Shown: positions 54,928 to 63,583 of the stretch, piece after piece
Numbering within the stretch: the stretch's first letter is position 1
Layout: each line of letters starts with the position of its first letter
Origin: Pseudoclavibacter chungangensis
GTDB taxonomy: Bacteria; Actinomycetota; Actinomycetes; Actinomycetales; Microbacteriaceae
Length of the DNA: 64,000 nucleotides
NCBI RefSeq assembly: GCF_013410545.1
Contig: NZ_JACCFV010000001.1
Location: forward strand, 744,001 to 808,000
Direction: 5' to 3'
The notes under the pieces: generated by a model
What the model was told of the DNA's origin: nothing
What the model saw: the letters and a program-made list of their open reading frames with translations, nothing else
The model's database searches: none
Position numbers and translations under genes: made by a program

Positions 54928-55259
54928 GCGCGTCGCTCGCCCTGCTCGGGGAACTCGTCCTCCAGGTCCCGACGCCGACGGACCCGCCGTTCGACCCGGA
55001 CGACGTCACGCCCGGCGTCGTGGGCTTCGCGGCGATCTTCGTCCTCTTCCTGATGGTGTCGGCCATCGCGTTCGACCTCATCCGCCGGGTGCGTCGCGTC
55101 AAGTACCGCGAGGTCGTGCGGGAGAAGCTCGAGCGCGAGGTCGCCGAACGCGACGCGAACGCGGCCCGCGACGACGAGCCGTCGGCTGACGGCGGCGGCG
55201 TCACCGGGGCACGGGAGGCAACGGACCCTCCGGGTTCGGGCGGCGATCAGGCACGCTGA
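54924..55259 (+). CDS. Small membrane protein, unknown function
   Basis: The 111-residue product has one hydrophobic segment (VGFAAIFVLFLMVSAIAFDL, about 33-52) followed by a charged helix (RRVRRVKYREVVREKLERE) and a Gly/Asp-rich tail. It has no recognised domain. The GTG start overlaps the mca stop by four bases, so it is probably cotranslated. Similar small proteins often follow mca in actinobacteria, which supports it as a real gene. Confidence 0.75.
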   Translation: MSASLALLGELVLQVPTPTDPPFDPDDVTPGVVGFAAIFVLFLMVSAIAFDLIRRVRRVKYREVVREKLEREVAERDANAARDDEPSADGGGVTGAREATDPPGSGGDQAR

Positions 55260-55359
55260 CGCTCGCGCGGACGCCCGTCCATCGGGCCCGCGGACCCGTC
55301 GGGTGGCGCGAGCGCCCGAGCGGCGCGCCTCGCACGCCACCGCTCACGAGCCCGGCTCG

Positions 55360-56232
55360 TCAGGCGAACGTCGGCGGTGACAGGCAGATGAGCAGGATGC
55401 CCGTCCACTGGCAGAGGAACGCGAGCACCGTGAACACGTGGAAGATCTCGTGGAATCCGAAGCGGCCGGGCCACGGGTTCGGGCGCTTGAGGCCGTAGAA
55501 CACCGCGCCGATCGTGTAGAGCACACCGCCCACGATGACGAGCACCATGAGCGCGACGCTCACGCGCAACAGATCGCCGAGGTACATGACCGCGGCCCAG
55601 CCGAGCGCGATGTAGAGGGCGACGTAGAGCCAGCGGGGCGCCGTCACCCAGAACACGCGGAACCCGATGCCGAGGAGCGCGGCACCCCACACGATGCCGA
55701 ACAGCAGCCAGCCCTTGTCCGGGGGCAGCGCGACGAGCGAGATCGGCGTGTAGGTGCCGGCGATGAGCAGGAAGATGTTCGCGTGGTCGAAGCGCTTGAG
55801 CGCGACCTTCGTCCGCGGCGACCAGTCGAAGCGGTGGTAGAGCGCCGAGATGCCGAACAGCAGCCACGAGCACACGGCGAAGATCGAGGCGGCGAACTTC
55901 GCGAGGCCGCCGTCGGCGAGCACGATGAGGACGATGCCCGCGGCGATCGCGAGCGGCAGCGTGCCCGCGTGGATCCACCCGCGCCACGTCGGACGTGCCT
56001 CGGCCGCGTCCTGGCGCCGGGCCCGGTCGTCCGCCTCCATGATGGGCAGGTGCAGCGTCGGCTCTCGGCCGACGTCGAGGGAGTCGCCCGGCTCGGCGTC
56101 ACCGGCGGTGGCGTCGCCGTTCGAGCGGGGGGTGGACGGGCCGCCGTGTGAGACGTCGGGGTCCACGTCGCGTGTCGCGCCGTCGTGGTCGTCGCGTGCG
56201 GGTTGGAGCTCGTGCTCGGCGTGTGGAGTCAC
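55360..56232 (-). CDS. Hemolysin III family (PAQR-type) membrane protein
   Basis: The 290-residue protein has a disordered first 80 residues and then seven hydrophobic segments. The metal-site motifs of the PAQR/hemolysin III family are present: SALYHRFDW, FDHANIFLLIAGTYTPI and HEIFHVFTVLAF. Family members act in membrane fluidity and lipid homeostasis; the hemolysin name is historical. The GTG start at 56232 is six bases after TACCCT (minus strand), a leaderless arrangement. An internal Met near residue 65 is an alternative start. Confidence 0.88.
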   Translation of the reverse strand: MTPHAEHELQPARDDHDGATRDVDPDVSHGGPSTPRSNGDATAGDAEPGDSLDVGREPTLHLPIMEADDRARRQDAAEARPTWRGWIHAGTLPLAIAAGIVLIVLADGGLAKFAASIFAVCSWLLFGISALYHRFDWSPRTKVALKRFDHANIFLLIAGTYTPISLVALPPDKGWLLFGIVWGAALLGIGFRVFWVTAPRWLYVALYIALGWAAVMYLGDLLRVSVALMVLVIVGGVLYTIGAVFYGLKRPNPWPGRFGFHEIFHVFTVLAFLCQWTGILLICLSPPTFA

Positions 56233-56238
56233 ACCTGC

Positions 56239-56244
56239 AGGGTA
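56239..56244 (-). promoter_or_regulatory. Candidate leaderless promoter of the hemolysin III-like gene
   Basis: On the minus strand TACCCT lies six bases before the GTG start at 56232. Confidence 0.5.
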
Positions 56245-56316
56245 CGCGCCGCTGTCTGGGGGCAGGTGGAGACCGGGCCGCTCGGGTACGCGGCGCAGTT
56301 CGGAGCCTGCGCGCGC

Positions 56317-56322
56317 TAGGTT
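56317..56322 (+). promoter_or_regulatory. Candidate leaderless promoter of uppS
   Basis: TAGGTT lies seven bases before the GTG start at 56330. Confidence 0.5.
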
Positions 56323-56329
56323 GGTGCTC

Positions 56330-57115
56330 GTGGCACGGATGCGAATGAACGACGGGCGAGGACCGCTCTATCGTCTCTACCTGCGTCGCCTGCGGCACCA
56401 GATCGAGGGGCGTCCGAAGCCGAGACACGTCGCGATGATCATCGACGGGAACCGGCGGTGGGCGAAGCAGCTCGGGCATCCTGACGCCGCGCACGGCCAC
56501 CGAGCGGGTGCCGCGAAGATGGTCGAGTTCATGAACTGGTGCGATCGCGACGGCATCGAGGTCGTCACGCTCTACCTCCTGTCGAACGACAACCTGCGGA
56601 GCCGGGGCAGCGAGGAGCTCGAGGCGCTCGTCGACATCATCTCGACGCTCGCCCGCGATCTCGCGGAGAACGAGCGCTGGCGCATCCAGCACGTGGGGGC
56701 GGTCGAAGGGCTCTCCGACACCCTTCGGGAGACGCTGCAGGAGGTGCAGGAGACGACCGCCGGGCGATCGGGAATGCACATCAATCTCGCGGTCGGTTAC
56801 GGCGGCCGCAACGAGATCGTGGAGGCCGTCCGCGCCATCCTCCGCGAGGGCGCCGCCGACGGCCGGGATCCAGCGCAGATCGCGGACGCGATCACGGCGA
56901 CCGAGATCGCGGAACACCTCTACACGGGCGGGCAGCCTGATCCCGATCTCGTCGTGCGCACATCCGGCGAGCAGCGGTTGAGCGACTTCATGCTGTGGCA
57001 GTCCGCGCACTCGGAGTTCTACTTCGTCGAGGCGCTCGGCCCCGATCTGCGCGAGGTGGACTTCGTCCGTGCGTTGCGCGACTACGCGGGACGTCAGCGT
57101 CGCTACGGCCAGTGA
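56330..57115 (+). CDS. uppS: Isoprenyl transferase (cis-prenyltransferase, undecaprenyl diphosphate synthase type)
   Basis: It extends a prenyl diphosphate with IPP, in cis, to build the lipid carrier for cell-wall glycan. The 261-residue product has the catalytic MIIDGNRRWAKQLG (D39), LYLLSNDNLRS, GYGGRNEIVEA and the C-terminal RTSGEQRLSDFMLWQSAHSE. The GTG at 56330 follows TAGGTT by seven bases. It uses IPP, the product of the mevalonate operon in the same window. A tandem repeat begins at its stop codon. Confidence 0.94.
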   Translation: MARMRMNDGRGPLYRLYLRRLRHQIEGRPKPRHVAMIIDGNRRWAKQLGHPDAAHGHRAGAAKMVEFMNWCDRDGIEVVTLYLLSNDNLRSRGSEELEALVDIISTLARDLAENERWRIQHVGAVEGLSDTLRETLQEVQETTAGRSGMHINLAVGYGGRNEIVEAVRAILREGAADGRDPAQIADAITATEIAEHLYTGGQPDPDLVVRTSGEQRLSDFMLWQSAHSEFYFVEALGPDLREVDFVRALRDYAGRQRRYGQ

Positions 57116-57193
57116 GCGTGCGGCTCCGGTGGTGTGGCCGTGTGATTCCGGCTGTGAGCGTGCGACTCCGGCCGTGACCGTGCGACTCCGGCC
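57112..57193. repeat. Tandem repeat of about 20 bp, four units, starting at the uppS stop
   Basis: Variants of GTGAGCGTGCGACTCCGGCC begin at 57112, 57134, 57154 and 57174; the first spans the uppS stop codon. The remaining 445-base gap before the PhoH gene shows no convincing gene or terminator. Confidence 0.7.
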
Positions 57194-57560
57194 GTCGGCG
57201 CCTCCGCCGGGTCGGCGCATCCGCTGGACGGGACGCGCACGACACGCCGTGACCGGCCCGTCAGGACACGCCGCAGCACGTTCGACGTGTCCGTGTTCGT
57301 CGTCGACCATCGCCACATGGTCATCAGCGGTCACTCCGGTGCGCATCCGTCACGCCGTCGGTGAGCATTTGCCTCACGGGCGGTGAATTCTCGGCAGCCG
57401 GGGCCTCAATGAGCGTTCACCCGGCGGCGGCCGCGTACGGTGTGGTCATCAGGTACGGAGCCTGATCGAGACGGCCTCAATCGTTCGGCTCGACCCCTTC
57501 GACCACGGCCGCCTCGGTGAACACCGACGAGCCCGACGGCTCGGCGAAGGAGCACCCGAC

Positions 57561-58925
57561 GTGTCCAACACCGCACCGCACCACGACGACCAGGCCGCCG
57601 GCGCGACCGCCGCCCACGAGCAGACCGCGACGACACTACGCACCTACGTCCTCGACACCTCGGTGCTCCTGAGCGATCCGCGCGCCCTGTTCCGCTTCGC
57701 CGAGCACGCCGTCGTGATCCCCGTCGTCGTCATCAGCGAGCTCGAGAAGAAGCGCGACGACCCCGAGATCGGGTACTTCGCACGCCAGGCGCTCCGCTAC
57801 CTCGACCGCCTCCGCGACGAGCACGAACGCCTCGACTTCCCGATCAGCATCGGCGACGCGGGTGGCACGCTGCGCGTCGAGCTCAACCACTCGTCCGTCG
57901 CCTCGCTCCCGAGCGGCCTCCAGCTCGGCGACAACGACACGCGCATCCTCGCCGTCGCCCAGAACCTCGCCGACGAGGGACTCGCGGTCACGGTCGTGTC
58001 GAAGGACCTGCCGATGCGCGTCAAGGCGTCCGCGATCGGCCTCGCCGCCGAGGAGTACCGCGCCGAGCTCGCGCGCGACACGGGGTACACGGGGATCGCG
58101 TCGATCGATCTCGCGGCGAGCGAGGTGAGCGACCTCTACGAGTCGGAGCGCATCGAGACGGCGGCCGTCGACGAGCTGCCCGTGAACACGAGCCTCGTCA
58201 TCCACTCGGAGCGCGGCTCGGCGCTCGGACGTGTGACGGGGCCGGGCAGCCTCCGACTCGTGCGCGGTGACCGCGAGGTCTTCGGCGTGCACGGCCGCTC
58301 CGCCGAGCAGCGGCTCGCGATCGACCTGCTCCTCGACCCCGACATCGGGATCGTCTCGCTCGGTGGTCGGGCGGGCACGGGCAAGAGCGCGCTCGCGCTC
58401 GCGGCGGGCCTCGAGTCCGTGCTCGAACGCGGTGCACAGCGGAAGATCATGGTGTTCCGTCCGCTCTACGCCGTGGGCGGGCAGGAGCTCGGCTACCTAC
58501 CGGGCGACGCCGACGAGAAGATGAACCCCTGGGGTCAGGCGGTGTACGACACGCTGTCGGCGATCGTCTCCGACAACGTCATCGACGAGGTCGTCGCGCG
58601 CGGCATGCTCGAGATCCTGCCGCTCACCCACATCCGCGGGCGTTCGCTGCACGACGCGTTCGTGATCGTCGACGAGGCGCAGTCGCTCGAGCGCGGCGTG
58701 CTGTTGACGATGCTCTCGCGCATCGGGCAGGGCTCGCGCGTGATCCTCACCCACGACGTGGCGCAGCGCGACAATCTCCGCGTCGGACGCCACGACGGCA
58801 TCGCTTCGGTCATCGAGAGCCTCAAGGGTCACGGACTGTTCGGGCACATCACGCTCACGCGGTCGGAGCGCAGCGAGATCGCGGCGCTCGTGACCGAGCT
58901 GCTCGAGGACTACGAGATCCGCTGA
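57561..58925 (+). CDS. phoH2: PhoH2: PIN-PhoH fusion RNA-processing ATPase
   Basis: PhoH2 proteins combine a PIN ribonuclease domain with a PhoH ATPase and unwind and cleave RNA. The 454-residue product has a PIN domain at about 28-180 ([13 protein letters not shown] with the first acidic residue; [22 protein letters not shown]) and a PhoH domain from about 240. That domain has Walker [15 protein letters not shown] near 268-281, Walker [13 protein letters not shown] and [17 protein letters not shown]. The GTG start has GAAGGAG upstream. The PIN domain is complete. Confidence 0.93.
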   Translation: MSNTAPHHDDQAAGATAAHEQTATTLRTYVLDTSVLLSDPRALFRFAEHAVVIPVVVISELEKKRDDPEIGYFARQALRYLDRLRDEHERLDFPISIGDAGGTLRVELNHSSVASLPSGLQLGDNDTRILAVAQNLADEGLAVTVVSKDLPMRVKASAIGLAAEEYRAELARDTGYTGIASIDLAASEVSDLYESERIETAAVDELPVNTSLVIHSERGSALGRVTGPGSLRLVRGDREVFGVHGRSAEQRLAIDLLLDPDIGIVSLGGRAGTGKSALALAAGLESVLERGAQRKIMVFRPLYAVGGQELGYLPGDADEKMNPWGQAVYDTLSAIVSDNVIDEVVARGMLEILPLTHIRGRSLHDAFVIVDEAQSLERGVLLTMLSRIGQGSRVILTHDVAQRDNLRVGRHDGIASVIESLKGHGLFGHITLTRSERSEIAALVTELLEDYEIR

Positions 58926-58940
58926 CTCCGGACGGAGCGG

Positions 58941-58975
58941 ACGACGGCGCCCCCGTTTCGCGGGGGCGCCGTCGT
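58941..58975. terminator. Bidirectional terminator between phoH2 and gntK
   Basis: ACGACGGCGCCCCCG and its complement form a 15-bp stem with a TTTCG loop between two convergent genes. Confidence 0.75.
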
Positions 58976-58997
58976 ATCCGTCGGGTGTCGCGGGACG

Positions 58998-59522
58998 TCA
59001 GGAGTGCACGCGCGACTGCAGGAGGCGCGTGACGCGGTCGACGATCTCCTCGGGGGACTCCGCCACGTCGACCACCGTGCCCGCCTCCCAGTCCGCGAGG
59101 GGTTCGAGCGTCTCGAACTGGCTGTCGAGGAGCGTCGTCGGCATGTAGTCGTGATTGCGGTGCTGGATGCGATCGGCGATGAGATCGCGATCACCGGCGA
59201 GGTGCACGAACAGCAGGTCGGGGGCACTCGACCGCAGGAGTTCGCGGTACCAGCGCTTGAGCGCCGAGCACGCCACGATCGTGATGCGTCCGGCCGTGCG
59301 GTTCTCGGCGATCGTCTCGCCGATGCGCTTGAGCCACGGCACCCGGTCCTCGTCGGTGAGCGGTTGCCCGGCGGCCATCTTGGCCTTGTTGGTGGCGGGG
59401 TGCAGATCGTCACCGTCGACGAAGACGATGTTGAGACGCGCCGCGAGGGCTGCGCCGATCGTGGATTTGCCCGTCCCCTGGACGCCCATCACGACGATCG
59501 GCGGGTAGCGCGTCTCGGACAT
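58998..59522 (-). CDS. gntK: Gluconokinase
   Basis: It phosphorylates D-gluconate to 6-phosphogluconate. The 174-residue P-loop kinase has Walker A MGVQGTGKSTIG (about 12-23), VDGDDLHPATNKAKMAAGQPL, CSALKRWYRELLR and HYMP-like (HDYMPTTLLDSQF) segments, the length of the small bacterial GntK. The ATG has GAGGAGG upstream and lies two bases from the idnD stop, so it is the last gene of the operon. Its product is used by Gnd, encoded near the start of the window. Confidence 0.95.
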   Translation of the reverse strand: MSETRYPPIVVMGVQGTGKSTIGAALAARLNIVFVDGDDLHPATNKAKMAAGQPLTDEDRVPWLKRIGETIAENRTAGRITIVACSALKRWYRELLRSSAPDLLFVHLAGDRDLIADRIQHRNHDYMPTTLLDSQFETLEPLADWEAGTVVDVAESPEEIVDRVTRLLQSRVHS

Positions 59523-59524
59523 GT

Positions 59525-60571
59525 TCAGGCCTCCTCGTCGAAGCGCAACAGGACCTTCGATGATACCGACGCGTCCCGTGCCACACGGAAGGCCTCGAGC
59601 GCCTCGGCGACGGGGTACTCGTGGGTGACGACCGGGTCGATCCGCAGCGAGCCGTCGGCGAGCGCGGCGATGACCTCGTCGATCTCGTCGTTGAAGCGGA
59701 ACGAACCCGTGAGCGTGAGTTCGCGCGTGATCGCGAGCGACATGAGCACGGGGATCTCACCGGTGCGCTGGAGGCCGAGCATGACGACCCGACCGCCGCG
59801 ACCGGCACCGCGGATCGCGCTCGCGAGGCCCGGGACCGTGCCGGACGACTCGATGACGACGTCCGCGTGCACGTTCGCGATCGCGTCCGCGTTCCGCGCG
59901 TCGATCGTCGCGGTCGCACCGAGCGTGCGGGCCGTCTCGAGCGGCAGCTCGTGCAGGTCGCTCGCGATGATCTCGGCGGCACCGTGGTGCCGGAGCACGG
60001 CGACGGCGAGCGCGCCGATCGGGCCGGCACCGATGACGAGGACACGTGCACCGCGAACGTCCCCGGCGCGGCCGACACCGTGCCACGCGACGGCGGCGGG
60101 CTCCGCGAGTGCGGCCGTCCGGAGCGGGAGCCCCTCGGGCAGCGCGCGCAGCATGCGCGTCGGCAGCGCGACGCGTCGAGCGAACGCGCCGTCCGTGTGG
60201 GGCACCCGGGCGGCGGAGCCGAGATAGGTGCCGGCGGGGGAGAGATTGGGGCGATCGGCGGGGAACGGTGCCGAGCCGTCGTCGACGGGCGTCGCCGGGT
60301 GCACCGCGACGGGCGTCCCCGCCGCGGGCCCGGAGCCGTCCGCAGCGGCCGTGACGACCCGTCCGACGACCTCGTGGCCGAGTACGAGCGGGGCGCGCAG
60401 GATCGATTCGCCCGCCGCGCCGTGCAGCCAGTAGTGCAGGTCGCTCCCGCAGACGCCGCCGTAGGCGACCTCGATGACGGCCTGGTCGGGGCCCGCTGTG
60501 GGCTCGGGCAGTTCGTCGAGCCGGAGGTCGTCCTTGGCGTGCGCGACGACGGCGAGGTTCGGTGATGACAC
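59525..60571 (-). CDS. idnD: L-idonate 5-dehydrogenase-like zinc alcohol dehydrogenase, lacking the structural-zinc cysteines
   Basis: IdnD oxidises L-idonate to 5-ketogluconate. The 348-residue product has the catalytic-zinc motif GGVCGSDLHYWLHG (about 38-51), GHEVVGRV, the cofactor-binding VLVIGAGPIGALAV and LTGSFRFNDEID near the C-terminus, which match IdnD well. The lobe that normally carries four cysteines for structural zinc (PCGHCKYC in E. coli IdnD) reads PVDDGSAPFPADRPN here, so that zinc site is absent. The GTG start has AGGAG upstream. The gene belongs to a gluconate/idonate operon. Confidence 0.88.
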   Translation of the reverse strand: MSSPNLAVVAHAKDDLRLDELPEPTAGPDQAVIEVAYGGVCGSDLHYWLHGAAGESILRAPLVLGHEVVGRVVTAAADGSGPAAGTPVAVHPATPVDDGSAPFPADRPNLSPAGTYLGSAARVPHTDGAFARRVALPTRMLRALPEGLPLRTAALAEPAAVAWHGVGRAGDVRGARVLVIGAGPIGALAVAVLRHHGAAEIIASDLHELPLETARTLGATATIDARNADAIANVHADVVIESSGTVPGLASAIRGAGRGGRVVMLGLQRTGEIPVLMSLAITRELTLTGSFRFNDEIDEVIAALADGSLRIDPVVTHEYPVAEALEAFRVARDASVSSKVLLRFDEEA

Positions 60572-60598
60572 GGTGCGTCTCCTGTGAGCGGTGTGCGG

Positions 60599-61333
60599 TT
60601 ACGAGCAGGTGGTGACGAGCGGGATGCCGGCGACGGTGATCTCGACGTGGGCGCCCGGTTCGACGGCGAAGGCGGAGTGCGGGGCACCCGTCATGATCAC
60701 GTCACCGGGACCGAGCTCGATCCACGACGCGACGTACGCGAGGCAGTCGGCGATCGACGCGGGGAGTTCGGCGCTCGAGGTGCGGGCGCGGGCCACGCCG
60801 TCGATGTCGACGTGCAGCGGCACGTCGTCGAGGTCGGCCTCGGTCTCGATCCACGGGCCGAGCGGCGTATAGGCGATGCCGCCCTTGCCCTCGAAGTTGC
60901 GCGGGTCGCTGCTCGCGCGCGCCGGGTTCGAGACGTCGTTGACGGCCGTCACCCCCAGGACGTACTCGTGTGCGTTCGCCGCGGTGAGTCCGTCGCTCGG
61001 GCGTCCGACGACGACCGCGACCTCGCCCTCGATGTCGTTGCGACCGACGCCACGGCGGAGCGGCACCGTGGTGCCGCTCGCGACGACCGTGCGCGGGCTC
61101 TTGAGCCACGCCTGCACGGGGGAGGGGGCGTCCTGGCCGTTCTGGGCGATCCCCACGACGACCGTCGGTGCGCACGGCGCGAGCGGCACGGCGTCGGTCA
61201 CCGGTTCGCCGGTGGGTTCGGGGTGGCGACCCTCGGCGAACGCGAGGTACGGGTCCTCGCAGGGCACCCACGCGCCCTCGATCTCGATCGCGTGGACGGG
61301 CCCGGCGGGCCCGGCGATGCGGGTGAGTCGCAC
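60599..61333 (-). CDS. Fumarylacetoacetate hydrolase family protein
   Basis: The 244-residue product is an FAH-fold hydrolase or decarboxylase: GVGRNDIEGEVAVVVGRPS with the metal-binding glutamates, VTAVNDVSNPAR, EGKGGIAYTPLGPW and GDVIMTGAPHSAF. Such proteins act on acyl-pyruvates, oxaloacetate or related keto acids. The family's typical first glutamate-rich loop is present, but the substrate is not deducible. The GTG start lies one base after the SDR stop, so the two are translationally coupled. An FAH protein is not part of the standard gluconate route. Confidence 0.85.
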   Translation of the reverse strand: MRLTRIAGPAGPVHAIEIEGAWVPCEDPYLAFAEGRHPEPTGEPVTDAVPLAPCAPTVVVGIAQNGQDAPSPVQAWLKSPRTVVASGTTVPLRRGVGRNDIEGEVAVVVGRPSDGLTAANAHEYVLGVTAVNDVSNPARASSDPRNFEGKGGIAYTPLGPWIETEADLDDVPLHVDIDGVARARTSSAELPASIADCLAYVASWIELGPGDVIMTGAPHSAFAVEPGAHVEITVAGIPLVTTCS

Positions 61334-61334
61334 G

Positions 61335-62099
61335 TCAGACCACCGCCGTCATGCCACCGTCGACGAAGATCGTCTGGCCGTTCACGAAGGACGAGGCATC
61401 GCTCGAGAGGTACACGAGCGTGCCGACGAGGTCCTCGACGCGACCCCAGCGGCCCGCGGGCGTGCGGCCCTTGACCCACGCCGAGAACGCCTCGTCCTCG
61501 ACGAGGGCCTGCGTGAGCTCCGTCGCGAAGTAGCCGGGTGCGAGCGCGTTGACCGTGATCCCGCTGCCCGCCAGATCGGCGCACAGGCCCTTCGTGAGCA
61601 TGACGATCGCACCCTTCGTCGCGCTGTACGGCGCGATGCCCGGGCGTGCGAGCTGCGATTGCACGCTGCCGATGTTGACGATCTTCCCGCTGCCGCGTTC
61701 GACCATGCCGCGTGCGACGCGTCGGGACAGCAGGAAGGCGCTCGTGAGGTTCGTCGCGAGCAGGTCGTCCCAGTCGGCGTCGGTGAACTCGGTGATCGGG
61801 GCGCGGCGCTGGATGCCGGCGTTGTTCACGAGGACGTCGACCGTCCCGATCTTGGCGTCGAGTGCCGTGAGCCCGTCGTCGACCGCCCGTGCGTCGGTGA
61901 CGTCGAACGTGCTCACGAGGGGCGTCGTGCCGGTCGTGTCGGCGATCTCGGCCGCGGTGCGCTCCGCCTTCGCCCGGTCGCGTCCGTGGACGACGACCCG
62001 GGCGCCCGCCTCGGCGAGGCCCTGTGCGAGGGTGCGGCCGATGCCCTGGCTCGAGCCGGTCACGAGGGCGGTGCGCCCGTTGAGGTCGAAGAGATTCAT
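61335..62099 (-). CDS. idnO: Gluconate 5-dehydrogenase-like SDR
   Basis: It reduces 5-ketogluconate to gluconate with NADPH. The 254-residue protein has the SDR motifs TALVTGSSQGIGRTLAQGLA, DVLVNNAGIQRRAPITEF, the catalytic NIGSVQSQ with APYSATKGAIVMLTKGLCADL (YxxxK), and the C-terminal SSFVNGQTIFVDGGMTAVV. The NNAGIQRR segment is typical of gluconate 5-dehydrogenases. The ATG at 62099 has only a weak ribosome binding site, consistent with coupling to the transporter gene upstream. Confidence 0.87.
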   Translation of the reverse strand: MNLFDLNGRTALVTGSSQGIGRTLAQGLAEAGARVVVHGRDRAKAERTAAEIADTTGTTPLVSTFDVTDARAVDDGLTALDAKIGTVDVLVNNAGIQRRAPITEFTDADWDDLLATNLTSAFLLSRRVARGMVERGSGKIVNIGSVQSQLARPGIAPYSATKGAIVMLTKGLCADLAGSGITVNALAPGYFATELTQALVEDEAFSAWVKGRTPAGRWGRVEDLVGTLVYLSSDASSFVNGQTIFVDGGMTAVV

Positions 62100-62101
62100 G
62101 G

Positions 62102-63475
62102 TCAGCGAGGTCCCGTTTCGTCGGTGGAGAGTCGCACCGCGTCCTCGGTGCGGAAGAGGTCGCGTCCACGTGTCTCGGGGACGAGGAAGGTGGAGGCCGT
62201 GGTGATCGCGGCGAGCGTCGCCATGTAGACGGCCATGAGGATCCAGTTGCCGCCGGAGACGGCGAGCATGTAGGCGCCGATGACACCCGCGAGTCCGCCC
62301 GCGAGCACCGCGGAGATCTCGCGTGCCATGGCGACGCCGAGGTAGCGGTGCCGGTTGCCGAACAGTTCGGGGAGCATCGCGCACTGCGGTCCGAGCATCG
62401 TGTTGACGGCGACGCCGATGCCGATCGCGACGACCGCGATCACGAGCCACGGGATGCCGAGCGACAGGGCCCACCAGGCGGGGAACGCGTAGAGCAGCAT
62501 GAACACGGCACCCGCGCGGTAGACGGGCTTGCGACCGACGCGGTCGGAGAGCCACCCCGTGAGGGGGATCGAGAAGCAGCCGATGAGCGAGCCGATCGTC
62601 ACACCCCAGGTCGCGAGGGAACGGTCGACCGTCACGGCGGCCGACGACGTGACGAACGCGAGCGCGACGGTCTGGAACATGTAGGACCCGCCGTTCTCCG
62701 CCATGCGGAGGCCGGCGCCGACGACGATGCCCGGCAGGCCTTTCGTGAACACGTTGCGGATCGGCCGGTCGGTGACCTGCTCGTGCTTCTCGAGCTCGAC
62801 GAACGTCGGCGTCTCCTTGAGCTTCATGCGGATGAAGATCGCGACGAGGATGAGCAGGAACGACATCAGGAACGGCACACGCCACGCCCACGTGAGGAAG
62901 ATCTCGTCGGGCAGCGAGGCGAGGAACGAGAAGACGAGCGCGGCGAGCAGCGTGCCGAGCTGGATCCCGATGAACGGGAGCGACGAGAAGAAGCCGCGCT
63001 TCTTGACGGGGGAGTACTCGGCCATGAGGACGGTCGCGCCGGCTTGCTCGGCGCCGGCACCGAAGCCCTGCAGCAGGCGGAGCACGGTGAGCATGATCGG
63101 TGCCCAGATGCCGATGGCCTCGTAGGTCGGGAGCGCCCCGATGAGGGTCGTCGCACCGCCCATGAGGAGGATCGTGACGACGAGCACCCACTTGCGGCCG
63201 ATGCGGTCGCCGATCGTGCCGAAGAAGAGCCCACCGAGGGGCCGTGCGAGGAACCCGACACCGAACGACGCGAGCGATGCGACGATGCCGATGTTCGGGT
63301 CGAGGTCGGTGAAGAACAGGCGGTTGAAGATGAGTGCCGACGACAGCCCGTAGAGGGCGAAGTCGAAGTACTCGAGCGCCGACCCCACGGTCGAGGCGAG
63401 CGTGGCGCGGCGCAGGTTCGCTGCGTACTCCGGATCCTCGGTGTCGAGTTCCGGCTTGTCGACGGTGTCTGTCAC
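62102..63475 (-). CDS. MFS transporter, metabolite:H+ symporter (MHS) family
   Basis: The 457-residue protein has about twelve hydrophobic segments and MHS-family motifs: SALEYFDFALYGLSSALIF, GRKWVLVVTILLMGGATTLI, GAGAEQAGATVLMAEYSP and TGWLSDRVGRKPVYR. It probably imports the sugar acid used by the operon (idonate, gluconate or a keto acid). The GTG start at 63475 has AAGGGAG upstream; the first 12 codons of the longer frame are excluded. It is the first gene of the operon, behind an IclR-type operator. Confidence 0.9.
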   Translation of the reverse strand: MTDTVDKPELDTEDPEYAANLRRATLASTVGSALEYFDFALYGLSSALIFNRLFFTDLDPNIGIVASLASFGVGFLARPLGGLFFGTIGDRIGRKWVLVVTILLMGGATTLIGALPTYEAIGIWAPIMLTVLRLLQGFGAGAEQAGATVLMAEYSPVKKRGFFSSLPFIGIQLGTLLAALVFSFLASLPDEIFLTWAWRVPFLMSFLLILVAIFIRMKLKETPTFVELEKHEQVTDRPIRNVFTKGLPGIVVGAGLRMAENGGSYMFQTVALAFVTSSAAVTVDRSLATWGVTIGSLIGCFSIPLTGWLSDRVGRKPVYRAGAVFMLLYAFPAWWALSLGIPWLVIAVVAIGIGVAVNTMLGPQCAMLPELFGNRHRYLGVAMAREISAVLAGGLAGVIGAYMLAVSGGNWILMAVYMATLAAITTASTFLVPETRGRDLFRTEDAVRLSTDETGPR

Positions 63476-63556
63476 GGTGACATCTCCCTTGATGTGCGGG
63501 TCGAGCGGCACTCGGGAGCCCCGAGGCTGGAGGTCAGCGTAACAGCACCGTGAACC

Positions 63557-63576
63557 CTGTTCAACCGTCTGAACAG
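63557..63576 (-). promoter_or_regulatory. IclR-type operator candidate
   Basis: CTGTTCA and TGAACAG form a 7-bp inverted repeat with a six-base spacer, between the IclR gene and the MFS gene. IclR-family operators are short dyads of this kind close to the promoter they control. Confidence 0.5.
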
Positions 63577-63583
63577 AACTCGA

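Noticed and set aside
57112..57193. CRISPR array
   Set aside because: Tandem units of about 20 bp have no spacers and no cas genes nearby.
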